From Straminergon stramineum (taxonomy: Eukaryota; Streptophyta; Bryopsida; Hypnales; Calliergonaceae): a stretch of 64,000 bases of DNA. Location of the stretch: assembly GCA_963920665.1 (NCBI GenBank), contig OY987267.1:26598001-26662000 (forward strand), in the 5' to 3' direction. The notes beneath the pieces are model-generated. The model was not told where the DNA came from and did not search any database. It saw only the letters and a program-made list of their open reading frames with translations. Position 1 is the first letter of the stretch. Each line of letters begins with the position of its first letter. Shown piece after piece: positions 21,851 to 34,976 of this stretch. The translations under genes were made by a program, and so were the position numbers.

Positions 21851-23450
21851 ACATTTTCTTCTAGCCTAAAAGTCTAAACTAATTTTTACTTTCAAGAATT
21901 GATTCTAAATGTCACCTAAATTTTCAGATTCCTTTCTGACTTGAATTGGATGGTTTTGATATTTTTAATCCAAAACTATTGCTTTTGATTATCCAATTTC
22001 ATTATATTCTATCTTTTTTAATTTTCATTTATTTTTTAAATTGTGATATGTTACTAAAAAAATCTATAAATTATCTAAATGATCTTGAATTCAAAGTTGG
22101 ATTTAGGAAATTCTTTAAGGTTTGACTTAAACCTCTAATTTGTAATATAATTATGGTTTCTACAAGAAGAGAAATACCAAGTGCCAATTTAAAGACATGC
22201 TTTAGAAGTTGTTTCCACCACATTGCCAATCTCGAGGACGCATATTGTAATCGTATCATGAGGCCTCCCTTGATTCATTTTTGTTGTGTTTCCTAACTAT
22301 GCCCAAAGCTTCAAGTAGCAACTTGGACCCTATACTTCTACTTCAAATACTTGGACTCAATACAAATCACACCCTTCACTCACTCTTACTCTATAGGCAC
22401 TCAAATATGGATTTTTCTCACATTCTTTTTTCTCCTCTTTGGATTAGATTTTTTCCAAGCTTTAAGTGTTTTTTCTTTACACTCCAATCTTCAATTTGCA
22501 TCATGAGTTTAAATGCATTAACTTAGAGAGATCCCCCTTGGTACAATTTAAGGTTTAGACTTGAATTAAGAAGGTATTTTGATGTAGAGCTATTAACCTT
22601 AATTATTGCATTTAAGATTATTATATTTTTACATAAAAAACTATGAGGGATGTATTTCCAATATCCTATAGTTTTTGTAAATTCATTCATAATTTTTTTC
22701 AATGGAGCTATCTTATATATAAAATTAAAATTTTTAATAACAAGTTTATCATTGAACACTTTAGAATCCCTACTCAAACTTATCCATAAACATTCCATTC
22801 AATATGAGTGTATCAAACACATATGACTTTAAGTATTGAAGTTAAATGGATTAGAAACTCTATCTTTGTATAGTACAATACAATTTTTAGTTTGTTGAAT
22901 CCACTAAGGTAAAACTCCTTATTTATGGAGAGTGACAATTTTTGCCATTTGTTGTCAATGTCTTATATTTTTTTTATACATATACTACTAGTACTATTGT
23001 ATAGATTCAAATTTTCAATCAACCACCCTTCATCATAGATTTTGTCCATTTTATCATCCACATCTATATTCACCATAATACGAGAAATTTACATGGCCCT
23101 TACATGTCAAAGCTAACTTATTAATAAAAAAATCCTACTTCATAATGTTTTTATATATCCTAATTTATATATATTAGAGTATATAGCATTTCAGGAATCC
23201 TATAGTAGCCCTACATATTATATAAATTTTTTCAACTTTGAATTAAATGAACCCTATTTTGTAACTCATGTAGTTTTCTAAAAAATTGATAGTGATTTTT
23301 CTAGGTGCATTAAATTTCACTTTGTATCAACCAATCTAATTAACTCTCAATTTGTATCAACCATTACAAAAAATTAACACAATTAGTCAACTTAATGGCA
23401 AGTTTTAATATTGGGTCAAGGTAGGCCTGAGTTCTCAGCCTTGGTACTTT
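21850..23450 (+). repeat. Dispersed repeat, copy 1 (inverted partner at 50520-51700)
   Basis: Several blocks match the reverse complement of 50520-51700 in the same order: GATTCTAAATGTCAC (about 21901), TTGTGATATGTTACTA (22041), GATCTTGAATTCAAA (22081), GGTTTGACTTAAACCTCTAATTTGT (22119), TTTCCACCACAT (22212), GTATCATGAGG (22253), a short frame with SSSNLDP.LLLQ (22310) and GGCAAGTTTTAATATTGGGTCAAGG (23397). Between about 22522 and 23347 this copy holds some 825 bp that copy 2 lacks. The short frames are similar but carry indels, so I do not call a gene. Confidence 0.7.
22522..23347. other. Insertion of about 825 bp within dispersed repeat copy 1
   Basis: Present here but absent at the matching point of copy 2 (about 50665). 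Near both edges there are related TTTGTATCAACCA segments (about 23325 and 23349). The minus frame at 22523-22798 (91 codons) resembles nothing I know. No inverted ends were recognised. Confidence 0.45.
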
Positions 23451-23828
23451 GATTCATCTATAGGCTTTTATTCTTCTCCAATTTCCCCCCAAATCCTCCA
23501 AAATTTTTATTGAATTTTTAATTACAGCTAATTGCTTTATTCTTCTCTATTTCCCTTCTAAATCCTATCAAAATTTTAAATATATTAATTAAAACATAAA
23601 CATGTACCACCCAAAATTAATGGATGCTAGTTTTATAATATATATGTCATACAACAAATTTTCTCTTTTTAATAGGCATTAAACAAAGTCATACATTAAC
23701 CCCAAGGAATGATCCCTATGACCCAAATACAAGAAACCCACCTTAAATTGTTGTAGCTTGGAAATCTGAGGTTGGGGTTTCTACTAAGAGCTTAGGGTTT
23801 TTGCTGAGACATTTTCTTGTTGTCCACC
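23451..23828. other. AT-rich lead-in to the hAT transposase relic
   Basis: No coding frame. It probably contains the left end and promoter of the hAT element, but I could not identify its terminal inverted repeat. Confidence 0.35.
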
Positions 23829-26180
23829 ATGTCATCGAGTGTTCAACCTAGTTGTGCTGAAAGTGCAAGAGATCCAATTGAGAGCATTGACTTGGAGAGC
23901 GAGCCAACGCATGATGATGTTTTGCGGCCAATTAGCGAAGGCCTGGCAGTTGAATTGGAAGCAGCTTGGCGAGCTTGTTATGCGGCATTGAAGGCAAACC
24001 AATTGTTCTGGACACCCTACCATCGCAGCTCAGCCGTGTGGGCATTCTTCCGATTGAAGGGAGAGGATATGAATGTTGACGTGAGAGAGACACAAAAATT
24101 GAGGTGTTGGGTTTGTCACCCAACTGAAGCAGAATCGAGTAACTCAAGTGGTAGGGGCACTCGCTCAAGGAAGGGGATTGTCCAATATAATCCAGCTCAT
24201 GGAATCATGAGCATGAAGACCCACCTCGAGAATGAGCATGCCGAGGAACTCGTAAGATATGTGCGAGAATCGAAGGCTAACGAAGGAGATATTGCTCAGC
24301 AGAAAAGCAAGAAGCGCAAAGGAGCACCACCGTCATCCATCACAGTTTACTTCGGTAACACTAAACCTTATGCAAAGAACGATGTGCAGCAACAACGATT
24401 TATTGAAGACCTTGTCTTGTTTATTGCCAAGGGTTATGAATCATTGTCGATAGTTGAATTAGCTTGGTTTAGGTGACTTATGATGCGCCGTGACCCAAAG
24501 GTGGTCTGTCCTAGTCGCAAGCAACTAGTTCGCGAACATGTACCTGCGATGCTAACGAAGACAATGGACCGCTATGTCTTACCACTCATTAGTAGTTGCC
24601 AGACTACTAGCATCACCTTCGATTTGTGGATGTCTAGAATTGGCTGGGATACATTCGCGTTAGTTGTGAACTTCATCGATGACTGTTGGGTGCCTCACCA
24701 TGTGACCGTGGGACTCTTTGAAGCATAGGATACAAGTGGATTTTCTTTGGCCGAAATTGTGAAGCCTTTACTGGATGAGTTTAAATTGACAGACAAGATT
24801 GTAGCTTGTGTAAAAGATGAGGGTGCTAATTTGGCAACGCTTGAGCGTGCTCTGCAGCTTATAGTTTCTTGTGACATTCTAGGGTTAGCAAAACCTTTTT
24901 CATTTGCCTGCTTTGGTCACATTATGTCCAAGGTTTGCCAGTATGCTACTAATGATGAGCAAATGTGCAAGGGTATGAAGGAAGTGTCATTGAAGAATGC
25001 CCAGAAATCTTTGCAGTCCTGCATCACTTGGATAAAGAAGTTGGGTAAGGGACGTCAGGAGTGGGATAAAGCTTGCATTGATGCTGGGTTGCCTACAAGA
25101 AAGTTGAGAACACTTGTGAAGACTAGATTTGCCTCTAAAGTGGTGCTGTTCCAGGAGACCCAAGAGTATGCGGATGCCATCAGCATTTGCTATAGGCGGC
25201 AATCTTTGAAGCTGCAAGCTCGCGTACCGAGTGGGATGACGTGGGCAACAGCCCGAACTGTCACTCAAACCCTCAACCCAGTTGTGCAATAATGTGTGCT
25301 AAATTAAACTCGTGGATATTGGTTGCTTTCAGATGCACTAGCTACTGCCTTCCGCATGTCTATTGAGTTGTAGGGAGTTTATGATCAGAGGTCAAGCGTA
25401 GTTCTCCCTTTGCAGGTTGGTGATTTCGAGTCTGAGATTGAAATTCTGAAGGCGAGGATGGCAAAGACAGCTATGGATGTCATGAAGCCCTTTCTCCGAT
25501 TCTCTCTGCAATTTGTGGTAGACCAAGCTCACAATATGCTCTCATTGATGTTGGACCCTCGATTGAAGGGGCTGGAGTACGTGATTGACTATGTGGGAGT
25601 TGCCAAAGCGAAGCAAGTGGTGGCGGAGTACGACAAAATTTTTTTGATTCCTTACCTTGTCAAGGTGCACAAGTTCTTGAACCCTGGTGGGTCCCCAACC
25701 ACAGCTCTTGATCCTGCTCTGTCAAATATTCTATTTGGTGCTCCAACGTCTGCTGAAGAAGCTTGCGAGGGCATTCTCATTGCGGAGCTGTCACTTTTCC
25801 GGCGCCTCACTATAGTGCATCCAGAAGCGGAGGAGCCTCTGACGTGGTGGAAGTTCAATGCATCGCGTTTCCCTTCAGTTTCTTTTCTTGCACGTCAGAT
25901 TTTGGCTATTCCAGGGTCACAAATTGAAACGGAGCGGATTTTTAGCATTGCAGGTGTGCTTACGAGTTTGCGTCATTGCCGCCTTGGTTTGAATAATTTG
26001 GATAGCTTGATCATAATCAACAAGAACTGGCCTAATGATTCAAGACATGAATGTGAGGTCACTGAGGTGGTCAAAGATGTCAAGGATTATTTTGCCAAGG
26101 AGATGGAAATAGTTGACGAAGCTGAAGATGAGATTGAGGAAGCTGGTTACTTTGAAGAGGAGGTTGAAGATGAGGAGTAG
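23829..26180 (+). pseudogene. hAT-family transposase with BED zinc finger, broken by stops
   Basis: The ATG at 23829 (MSSSVQPSCAES) opens a frame with a BED-type finger: CWVC (about 24108) and MKTHLENEH (about 24213), followed by a basic KSKKRKG stretch. After a TGA at 24474 the same frame continues with the hAT catalytic fold: ITFDLWMSRIGWDTFAL (first Asp), a TAG at 24726, then ACVKDEGANL (second Asp region) and CFGHIMSKV. A TAA at 25290 and a frame-disturbed stretch to 25409 follow. The last part has the hAT C-terminal dimerisation domain (LTWWKFNASRFPSVSFLAR...ETERIFSIAG, about 25840-25950) and an acidic tail. Three in-frame stops make it non-functional unless some lie in introns; 25290-25409 ends in CTCCCTTTGCAG and could be one. 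Its base composition is richer in GC than its surroundings. Confidence 0.85.
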
Positions 26181-26870
26181 GAATTGTAGGAATTGTAGCT
26201 GCAGTAGGAATTGTAGGAATTAGGCCTGATTCTGATTATTTTAAAGAGCAGGCTGCTAGTGTGATATGACAAACAAGAAGACATACTCACAGTCTTGTGT
26301 TATCCCATAGTGGTTGGGAGGTGGGATTGTACTACCTGGGTATAAGCCCCCCCACCCCCCTCCCCCGGCGGCCCATGTCCATATATGTCTGGTATCATAT
26401 GTTATAATATTGAGCTTCTCATACTCTTTGGAATTTTCCCAAAATTACATTATTCATATCATTATTGTATGTGCAAAAATGCATTGTTTGTAATACCATG
26501 GATCAACTAATCCTAGTTTCTAAGGAATCTTTATTATTTAGAACCGCCTAGTATGTCCAAATTCAGATAACAGACCAACACTGGTAGGAACACCATAAAG
26601 CACCACTTTTTCCTACTTTACATAGGTTCTATTATTAAATTGATCGAAAAATTATATTCCATTTGGCAAATGATAGGAGGTTTCAATACAGCATGAAGTG
26701 AATCATTTCGCTACTATATGTCGAAGTTCTGAGGGATAAAAAAATATTTAGAAGATTTCATAAAATTTTGTTATCAACCATAGGTACATGTTGCTGTTGG
26801 AGATGTACGTATAGAGAACACCTGTTTAAGTGGTGTTTGGGGGCACACGACGCATTTGGGTGTTCATATT
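26181..26870. other. Spacer between hAT relic and KTI12 region
   Basis: It includes a C-rich run (26347-26367) and otherwise AT-rich DNA. The right end of the hAT element should lie here, but I cannot identify it. Confidence 0.35.
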
Positions 26871-27993
26871 CAAAATTGGCAGTAAGAAATCCCTGCAAGC
26901 GGGCACGGTTATCCACCCCCGTTCACTCGTAACTACCCAATTACCCATGTCCGTGCAGCAGCATGAGTGTTTGCGCTAGCGTCGTCTCGCCAGGGTTTCG
27001 TTGCTCGCCATTGCGTCCATCGCCCGATCCCCACCCAATTCCCAATCACGCCATGCCCGTATCCCTCCCCTCCAGCATTCGTGCCCCGTCCCCTACCATC
27101 TCGAAGTGACGCCACTCTTTTTGACGAGCAATCGCATCTGAACGCCCCCTTCAAGAATCCCAAGCTTTGAGGGCGCGTGGGTATGGCTGCCGCGCAATCG
27201 AATCGCGGTGGCTGGTGCGGATCGAAAGAGAATGATCGCCAACGGTTTTGGACCTGATCGAAAACTTATTTGGAAGTGAGGTGTGGTTTTTGCGCTCTCC
27301 AGCTACCGATGAAATTTCTTTGTTTGGGATTGAATTGATGGTTAGCGCTAGAATCGTGGAATGGAGTGTATCCCCACGAGCGCGTGTTCAGGGACCGCGA
27401 GCGTGTTGCGTGGTACACGGGGAGGGGATCTGCCCCAATAGAAATTAGGGTTTAAGGAATCTTCCCACCCCTCCGGGACTTGTTTTGTGCTTCCGTTCTG
27501 GCGCGACTTGCTCTTTCTGCTGGAGTCCTTTTAAATTCAGTGCATTCGTTGATTTCTGTACATGTCTTCGGCGTTGTTGCAGTGCTCTTTAGATTATGCA
27601 AGGGTTAGGGTTTCGAGGCTTTGTAGTAGGAGTGATGACTTAGGTGAGGAGGGTTTCTTGAACCTTATTCGAGTTACTGAAAAAGAATCATGTTCCTTGC
27701 CTTTTCTTGACGAGGAGTCCGTCAATTGTAGAGTCGACTGTCATTTGCGGTCGGTAGAACCTTTTGGCCGTCACTATCACAGAGATGCGCCACAATCGTA
27801 GTAGATTCTAAAGTTATGGTTTTATTTTGTGGTTGAGCGGTGACTGACATTCACATGATTGTTTTGGAGGTTTGAATGACTTCAGATTAGCTGTTGGAGT
27901 ATTTTCGCATGTTACTGAGGTGATTTCATCTAATCGCAAGCGTTGTCCTGCTTGACATGTACATGTGCGATTTCCATTGAGCAGTGTAGCAAG
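26871..27993 (+). promoter_or_regulatory. GC-richer region upstream of KTI12 (promoter and 5' UTR)
   Basis: Base composition changes sharply here: CG dinucleotides are frequent at 26890-27560, unlike the rest of the window. Short frames exist on both strands but none shows a family resemblance. A 79-codon frame at 27562-27801 would lie upstream of the KTI12 start and may be an upstream ORF or chance. No clear TATA box was identified. Confidence 0.4.
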
Positions 27994-30773
27994 ATGGCGC
28001 TTGTTATTATTTGTGGGCAACCATGCAGTGGGAAATCCACTGCCGCAGCGTGCCTTGCGAAAGCACTTGAGAAGACCAGTAAGACGCCCGTGATTCTCAT
28101 TGACGAACCTTCCCTGAATTTGGATCGTAATTGCGCATATCAAGGTGTGTTTGCTCTGACTCTTCTGAAAGCACGATTCTTAATGTGAATCACCCAATGT
28201 TACTATGATATCGCATGCAGAGTTTTCGCCCTGCTTGAATCTCATGCCTCTTAGCTTCCTCACTGATCTGTTAGAATGTCACAGATATGCCACGGGAGAA
28301 GAATCTGCGTGGAATGCTGCGGTCTGCAGTTGACAGGGCAGTATCGAGGGATACTATTGTTATTGTAGACTCCCTTAACAATATCAAGGTATCGTTGGCT
28401 TCTTACGTGGCCATAGTTACATCTCCTGTCTTTCGCTGTTTTTTGGCGAATTGTTGTTTATCGAATACTTCAGCAGGCCATAAATTATACAGCATGAGTT
28501 GGTTTTTCAAATCTGTTTGATGGTACAGGCACTGATTACTGCTGAATCGTAAGTGACCCCAATGTTTTCTGCGTTCAGGGTTACAGATATGAATTGTGGT
28601 GCTTGGCCCGCGCATGTGGAACGCATTATTGCGTGGTATATCTCAAAAAAAAATGCGCATTCAACACTGTACCTTGTTTTACACTCCAGACTATCGTACT
28701 AAATCTTGTCTTGATTGTTCGACTTCTGCAAATGGTAATAACGCATCTAAGCATTTGTTCCCCAGTTGCATTGTGTTGCAGATGAAGCTGAATGTCGAGC
28801 ATGGAACGAGGAGAGGCGATCGAAGGTGGTGCCCGCTTATGAAGAAAACATGTGAGCTTTTTTCTTTCTTCTCTATCTGATACTTCTTGCTGTGAGTCAC
28901 TTGTACTTGTCTTGCAACATGTTTCCACCATTACCTTGAGTATAACAGATGGTGTGCTTGACTACTAGATTCAATGACTTGGTGAGAAGGTTCGAAAGGC
29001 CTGATGGAAAAAATCGATGGGATTCTCGTCTTTTTGAACTACATCCTGGCAAGGGTTGGTCTTCGGCTACTGCGCTTCATCTTGAAGTGGATATATGAAC
29101 ACCAGTTGTGAAGAACGATGAACAATTGTTGGGCTCTTTCTCCGGATATTTAAATTTCTTCTTAACGAGAGAATCAGAATCTAGAAATGTCAAGAGTATA
29201 TTTTGTCACTCAAATGTTTCCGAGACCCTTTTTGAAGTTCGAGAACGCACAATATGCTACAGTAATAACGGAATTTAGCGTTATTTACCCTATCATGTCA
29301 CTCACTCTAATTCTCATTTTGTTGAAAATTAGTGGTCATGTTTGATTCTAATTTAGTGCACAGTGAATCATCTTGGCTCTATTTTTTTTTTTTGGTCAAA
29401 ATTTAGTTGACTAATAGTGTTCATGTTGGCAATTATGGCATTCAGTGTTGGTAACATTACCAACGTTGTTGCCATTTAGTTTTAGAGTTCATATTTAGTT
29501 TTCATTATGAGTGTAGTGTTCAAAGTTGTAGATACTTTGCATTGGTTCATGTCTAATTTTCTTTGTTTCTGATAATTCATTGCATTGGAGAACAGAAGAG
29601 ATTCATGAAGAATCTGAAGCTATTGTTGAGGCTGTCAAATTTCTCACCGGTGATAGAAAGTTGGCTGGTAATCGGAATTCCCAGGTGCTGCAACCCACTA
29701 TTGCCACACAGAATGTAAGTTCTTAAACCTACTGGCTGTTGTCCTTCTGATTTAATCCTCAACTGTCTTGGCGGCGTGTTAAAGAGGAATTAGGAAGATT
29801 TCTCTTGTTTTAGGCTTCATGATTAATATCTAGCTTCGTGTGGGTGCTATATGACGACATGTAAACTCGTTGCCCGAGGCTTCACCGATTTACTGTTTAT
29901 GAACGTCAGCAAGATCTTTAGTATTGTGTTACATAACTTATTTGTGTCTTTATTAAGTGCCAACCTTTCTTAATGCCTTATCAGCCACTCAATTTTACAG
30001 GCACGGACCTCAGAGACCAATTCACTATACGAATTAGACCGTGCTACACAGGTTTAAACGATTTCTTTTTCACTTCACCCATATTCTTTCAGTAAGAACT
30101 TGCTGTCTTCAATCTAGATTGTAATGCGCAGGGCGTACTAAAAGAAGCACTTTCGTGTCACAAGCATGTTGAATTTGGAGGCTGTAGTGTCGTACTTCAC
30201 CCTTTTCTATTATATTTTGTGAATCTTGTTGGAAAGGAACAAATTTGGAGCTTGATATACTTACAATCGGTTGGAAATGAAACAGGAAATTGTGTCCGTT
30301 GTTGTAGATGCTCAAGCGCAAGGAATGGGTGGTACAGTGCGTGGTGTCCGTCTTGGAGAAGGACTACCTATCATATCCTTTTCAAACCTACTATCAAACA
30401 TCTCAAAATAACCTGCTTATGTTTTCAACACTCAAAGATCTAAGCTACTTAGTTTATTCTATGATATTAGGGGCATGTGATCTAACCAATTCTGACCCAG
30501 ACAAAATATAGAAATATGAATTAATGTTTAGGAAATCGTTCTTTCAACAATGCAACATATTTTTGTTTTGTTTGTGTGGGCCTTGACATTGTGAGACACA
30601 TTAATCTGCAGAGGAGTGTAGGCCTACCTGAACTTCGCCGACTTCGTCGAACCTTTCTCAAATTGGCTGGACAATCAAGCTTGTCTGGTCCTCCGCCACC
30701 ATCAGATGTAAATAGTGCCAAGCGCATGTTTGCTGATTATCTTAATCGTGAGTTGTCTGCAAACATGTCGTAA
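27994..30773 (+). CDS. KTI12: KTI12/DRL1 homologue, Elongator-associated P-loop ATPase, nine exons
   Basis: KTI12 (DRL1/ELO4 in Arabidopsis) binds tRNA and the Elongator complex and is needed for wobble-uridine modification. Exons by conservation and splice sites: 27994-28144, 28285-28388, 28579-28635, 28766-28851, 28969-29054, 29596-29714, 30001-30051, 30286-30372, 30600-30773. They join in frame to 304 codons plus TAA, close to the plant family length (about 300). Walker A is GQPCSGKS at residues 8-15; Walker B is TIVIVD ending at D79. Also seen: MPREKNLRG (52-60), NSLYELDRATQ, and the conserved C-terminus VGLPELRRLRRTFLKLAGQ. Exon 4 is placed after CCCCAG at 28765 because this keeps frame and family length; the later AG at 28780 would break the frame. 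Introns 1-7 are GT-AG; intron 8 is AT-AC (separate entry). The intron 5 donor (GTTGGT) is weak and least certain. No stop or frameshift within the exons; likely functional. Confidence 0.9.
30373..30599 (+). other. U12-type AT-AC intron (KTI12 intron 8)
   Basis: After codon ATC of exon 8 the intron starts ATATCCTTTT, the exact U12 AT-AC donor consensus, and ends GAGACAC. GGCCTTGAC at 30579-30587 fits the U12 branch consensus TTCCTTRAC at 7 of 9 positions, with the branch A 13 bases before the last intron base. Splicing gives LGEGLPIINLQRSVGLPE, the same length as the family segment. No GT donor lies near enough to keep the conserved LGEGLP in frame. Confidence 0.8.
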
Positions 30774-33700
30774 ATAATATCCATGGAGAATGCTTTTATG
30801 TACTGTTTCTTTAGTTTTGTCTTTGGACACATGAGAGACGCATGCGGCATGCAGCATGTTAACCCTGTAACGCCGCAGCAGCCAATTATCGGCTGATGGA
30901 TGATTTTGGGTTGGCGAGAAGGATGAAAAAATGCAGTTTTTCATGTCATTTTATCTGTCGGAGGTTCTTGAACAAATATTTGAGAATGGTTCATTGTCGC
31001 ATCGTTATATTTTTGACTTTTTTACATGACCAAGATGCTTGATCCACCAATCACCATGTAGTGTATTTTGACATCTTCTAGGTCCTTGTTCTTATGTGAA
31101 TTTGAGTGACTAATTTTTTTTTTTGAATTGGAGCCCAATTAATGAAATGAAGCTTGTCAAGTCTAATTCCTACTGGAACCTAAAATTTCTAAAATTTCAT
31201 ATTTTTATTACAATTTGAACTTAGGGCTAACTACCATTGAATGCTGACTTTTTAATTCTAGGCTGATATGGGATATTTCTTTGTATTTCTCTGAAAATTT
31301 CAGATTTTTTTATCATATTTTGTACTTGGCATTATTTTTTTTTTTACTTTGAAAAATGTAGTCATAGGTTGGTCCTTTCATGGCAGCCAGAAAGTAGTTT
31401 ATGGATAGCTTCTTACATTATTGGAGAAATGAAGAATATGCCTATTGGTTCAAAAAATTAGATCATCTATGGTAAAGTATTTTTGCAATAGGTCTCATCT
31501 TTTTAGTATCAACCCTAAATGTTGGATTGATCACTATGGAATTCATCCTTTGGGGCATTGTATAAATTATTTGCTTTAAAAAATCAAGTGCAATCATTAG
31601 AGATCAAAACTATTGTGCAAGACCTCCACTTGAATGTTTATACTTTTATCATATATAAAAGGATTTTTTGTCATCCATCCACCACCTTTATGTTGTCACG
31701 GTGTGACAAAGTGAAACTTCACATGAGGTGTCCAACTCTAAAACCTCTAAAGTCCCCTCAAGGGACAAATGGTGATTTTTTGGGGGTTTCTTTATGTCAA
31801 TTTTTGACATGGTATCTAGAAAATAGGACAATAAATTGATTTTGAAATGGAAATTTTTTTCATTTCCATTGTTGAAAAAATTATTTGCCATTGTAAATAT
31901 AAAATGTTCAATCCTTGGCAACTCTAAATCCAAAAACCAAACAAGGAATAATTATTATTAATTTTTGTTCTATAGAATACACATGTATCTACTTAAAAGG
32001 TTTAATTACATTTATTGGATTAGTGATATGAAAATTACAAAGAGTTTTGTTTCAAAGGCACTCAAAGCAACTTTTTGAAAACTATTGTATAGGAATAGTT
32101 TTTCAATTCAAATTTCAATTTTTTTTCTTAAAATAAAAGGTCTATAGGATATTAATTTTTTTAGAAACAATCTCATTTTTAAAATTGGTGTATCCTAGAT
32201 TGCAAACTACTAATGATTTTATTATATCTTGAATTGTTTACACATTTCTATTTTAAATAGTTTTCATGAATAAAAAGTGATATTGGGTTGGTTCATTTGT
32301 AAATCACTTGTATGATATCACAATGAAATTGGGGGCATTGCATTTTTCTTGAGCTATAATTTTTTCTTGCACCTTTCAACCCTACAATTTTTTATGACCC
32401 AAGGGAGGTGTATTTTCAAAATGGGCCAAAACTTCCAAAAACTTGAGCAATTTGTTTGCTCATTTTTTCATAAGATTGGATACATTAGAATGTATTGGTA
32501 GGATCTTGCAGATTACATTGAAAGTAAGCACCTAAAAAAAAATTCAGATTATTTAACAATACAATTTAGTAGATAATTGTGTTTGAAGTTTTGCTTGGGT
32601 CAATATAAAAATAGGGCAACACACTTCAAAAGAGCATACTTCAATGAGAATATTTTGACGTAATGGTCTTTTGTGTTGAGTGAAGGACAAGAGAGTTGAG
32701 GATTCTTATCTAAAATTTCACAACATTTTGGTCATTTTGTAGTTTTGGGTAGAGCAAGCAATGCTTGGAGGTCAATACATGAATAGTTATTGTAAGAAAA
32801 TCAAGAATGGGCACAATGGTTTTCTCCTTGGGCTCCTTGGGTCTAACCTTTTTGACATGGGCAATGATCACATTGGTTGGATGACTTTTTAGTCCACCCC
32901 CAAACTAAAACCTAGATACACGAGTCTTGAACTACACTACACCACTCAACTTTTAAAAATTCCAAAATAGGTGGAATTTAACTTGGAATTTGATGAAACT
33001 ACAGCTATTGGATTCATAATGCAATCTATTTTTCTGTAAGAATTTTTATTAAGAATTTTTTTAATTTGAGAACAAACAATTCAAAAAAGAGGGGCAACGA
33101 CTAGAAAATGGTCACTTGGATCATTTAGGGTTAATGAAACAATCCCTTCGCATTAGAGTGTGTGATGCTACAATAATGATTCTCCCATGACACGTTTGTG
33201 ACATGCGAAAGAGTGTTTGATCAACAAAAAAGTGTATATGATGGATGAAAATGTGTTGTTCTTGGTGACACATTTTTTCCATAGGGCATCTATGTTGCGC
33301 TTTTTTCTTCCCATTTGTCAATTTGTGATTATCCATTTCTTTTTAGTCCAACGTCAAAGGGTTTATGTAGATTCAATGTCAAATGTTTATTCATAAGTAG
33401 GACTTTTTACGGGAAGGACTCAAGTGCTACCAATACTTTACCTTGTCCATTAGGAACGTTTATTGAATAAAATCAAAAGGTCTACTCTCTATTAAATCAT
33501 AACTTCAATGGAGTCAATTTCCACAATTAAAAAAGAATAGAAAAATTTAATTAATTAAGTTTTAATAGAATAGAGGAGTAGGATGGAAGGAAGTCCCTTC
33601 CAAAAAAATGAGTTTTTCATTTTATGCATTTATTGGACATTAAGTGAATAAACTATGAATTTTCATAGTAATGACAATAGGTCTTTCTAAAACCAACCCT

Positions 33701-34976
33701 ACATTGTCATGAATAGTAAGAATATATTTTAGGCAAGAATATGTAGATGTTAGTTTTAGGTGCACAATCAAACTTAATTAAATGATATATGTTGGGATAT
33801 GAGGCTTTTCCACTACAAGGTGAAGAAACCCCCTAGAGTTGCTTGGCAGGGAGTGTATGGGACACCTACCTAAATTGCCTTTCAAACAATGGACTCCAAC
33901 AATGAGTTTTTTGGTGAATTTTGACCTAAATAATTCTATATAAGAAGGGGGCAATCCATCTCACATCACCAAATACACCTCCTAACAACCTACTATCATT
34001 CAATTAAGCACTCAAATAAATTATAGCAACTTTGTATGCCAAAATCTAACTTAAGTGTGCCATTTAGGGCTCAAAATGACCTAAATGTGCTTCTAAGTAC
34101 TAATCACAGCACATCACATCTCACCTAAACCCTAAAAAAATGAAATTTACATTTATGCAATTGCAATCACACCACCCATTCTAACTCAACAAACATTACA
34201 CTTACAACAATTTTTTTTTAGCAAAGTGCAATGAAAATTGCAATGATTCAATTATAATTGTAAGGATTACACAAAAAACCTCAAATTCAGCTTCCTCCAA
34301 GGGGCAACAAATCCTCTTCCACAAAAACAACTGCCATTTTCTCGTCCTTGATCCAAATGTGTCGATCTTACACTTTCTAGAAAGCCAACTTCAAGGTACA
34401 CCACCCCTCCAATTTTCAGCTGATTCCACCCAGTCGTTCTCCCATTGTTGCTCGCCAAAGTTATCAGTCCTCTATTGTTTCGGCAGCCAACCTCCCCGCA
34501 CAAAATCGTCCACCACCGTCGCGTTTTGACTTCAAATTGGACGAGCCATAGCTTTTTGAAAAGCTAACTTCAATGTTCTCCATCCCTCTAAATTTCAGCT
34601 TCATTCAATTCTCCACGCTCCCGCAATCAGCCCTCGAAGTTGACCCTTCAATCTCAACTCACGTTTTTTCCCCCTTCCCAAGCACTTTCCCATCTGACCT
34701 GACACCCCTTCATTTTTCACCCAATTTCTTTCAAAATAAATGGTGAAACCTACTCGACAAATTGTCCTAATCTTCCCCTACCCTACTCTTTTGCAATTCA
34801 TGCTTCAAAAGCTCACAAATCACAACCTTCCTCTCAAAACACACACAAATCAAAAGTTCACACAAGTTGAAAGAGTTGAGAGAGAGAGGGCTCCAAACCC
34901 TAATTTTGTCTATATCCAAACTTCCTAACGGATTAATTTTCTAAACTACTTTCATCCTACATTAATTCATTGTTAT
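30774..34976. other. KTI12 3' region and AT-rich intergenic DNA
   Basis: The first few hundred bases should hold the KTI12 3' UTR. The remainder is AT-rich with only short, unrelated frames; I see no domain, tRNA or clear terminal repeat. From about 34260 it becomes pyrimidine-rich on the plus strand. Confidence 0.4.

Noticed and set aside
26347..26367. C-rich run as a regulatory or quadruplex element
   Set aside because: A single short low-complexity tract with no supporting context.
27562..27801. 79-codon ORF upstream of KTI12 as a separate gene
   Set aside because: No family resemblance and it lies in the probable 5' region of KTI12; at most an upstream ORF.
28690..28734. A possible extra mini-exon in KTI12 intron 3
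   Set aside because: Its translation does not match the family; starting exon 4 at 28766 gives the right length without it.
30346..30610. A GT-AG alternative for KTI12 intron 8 (donor near the GGTGTCC segment, acceptor CTGCAG at 30611)
   Set aside because: It would remove the conserved LGEGLP segment; the AT-AC solution keeps frame and family length and has U12 signals.
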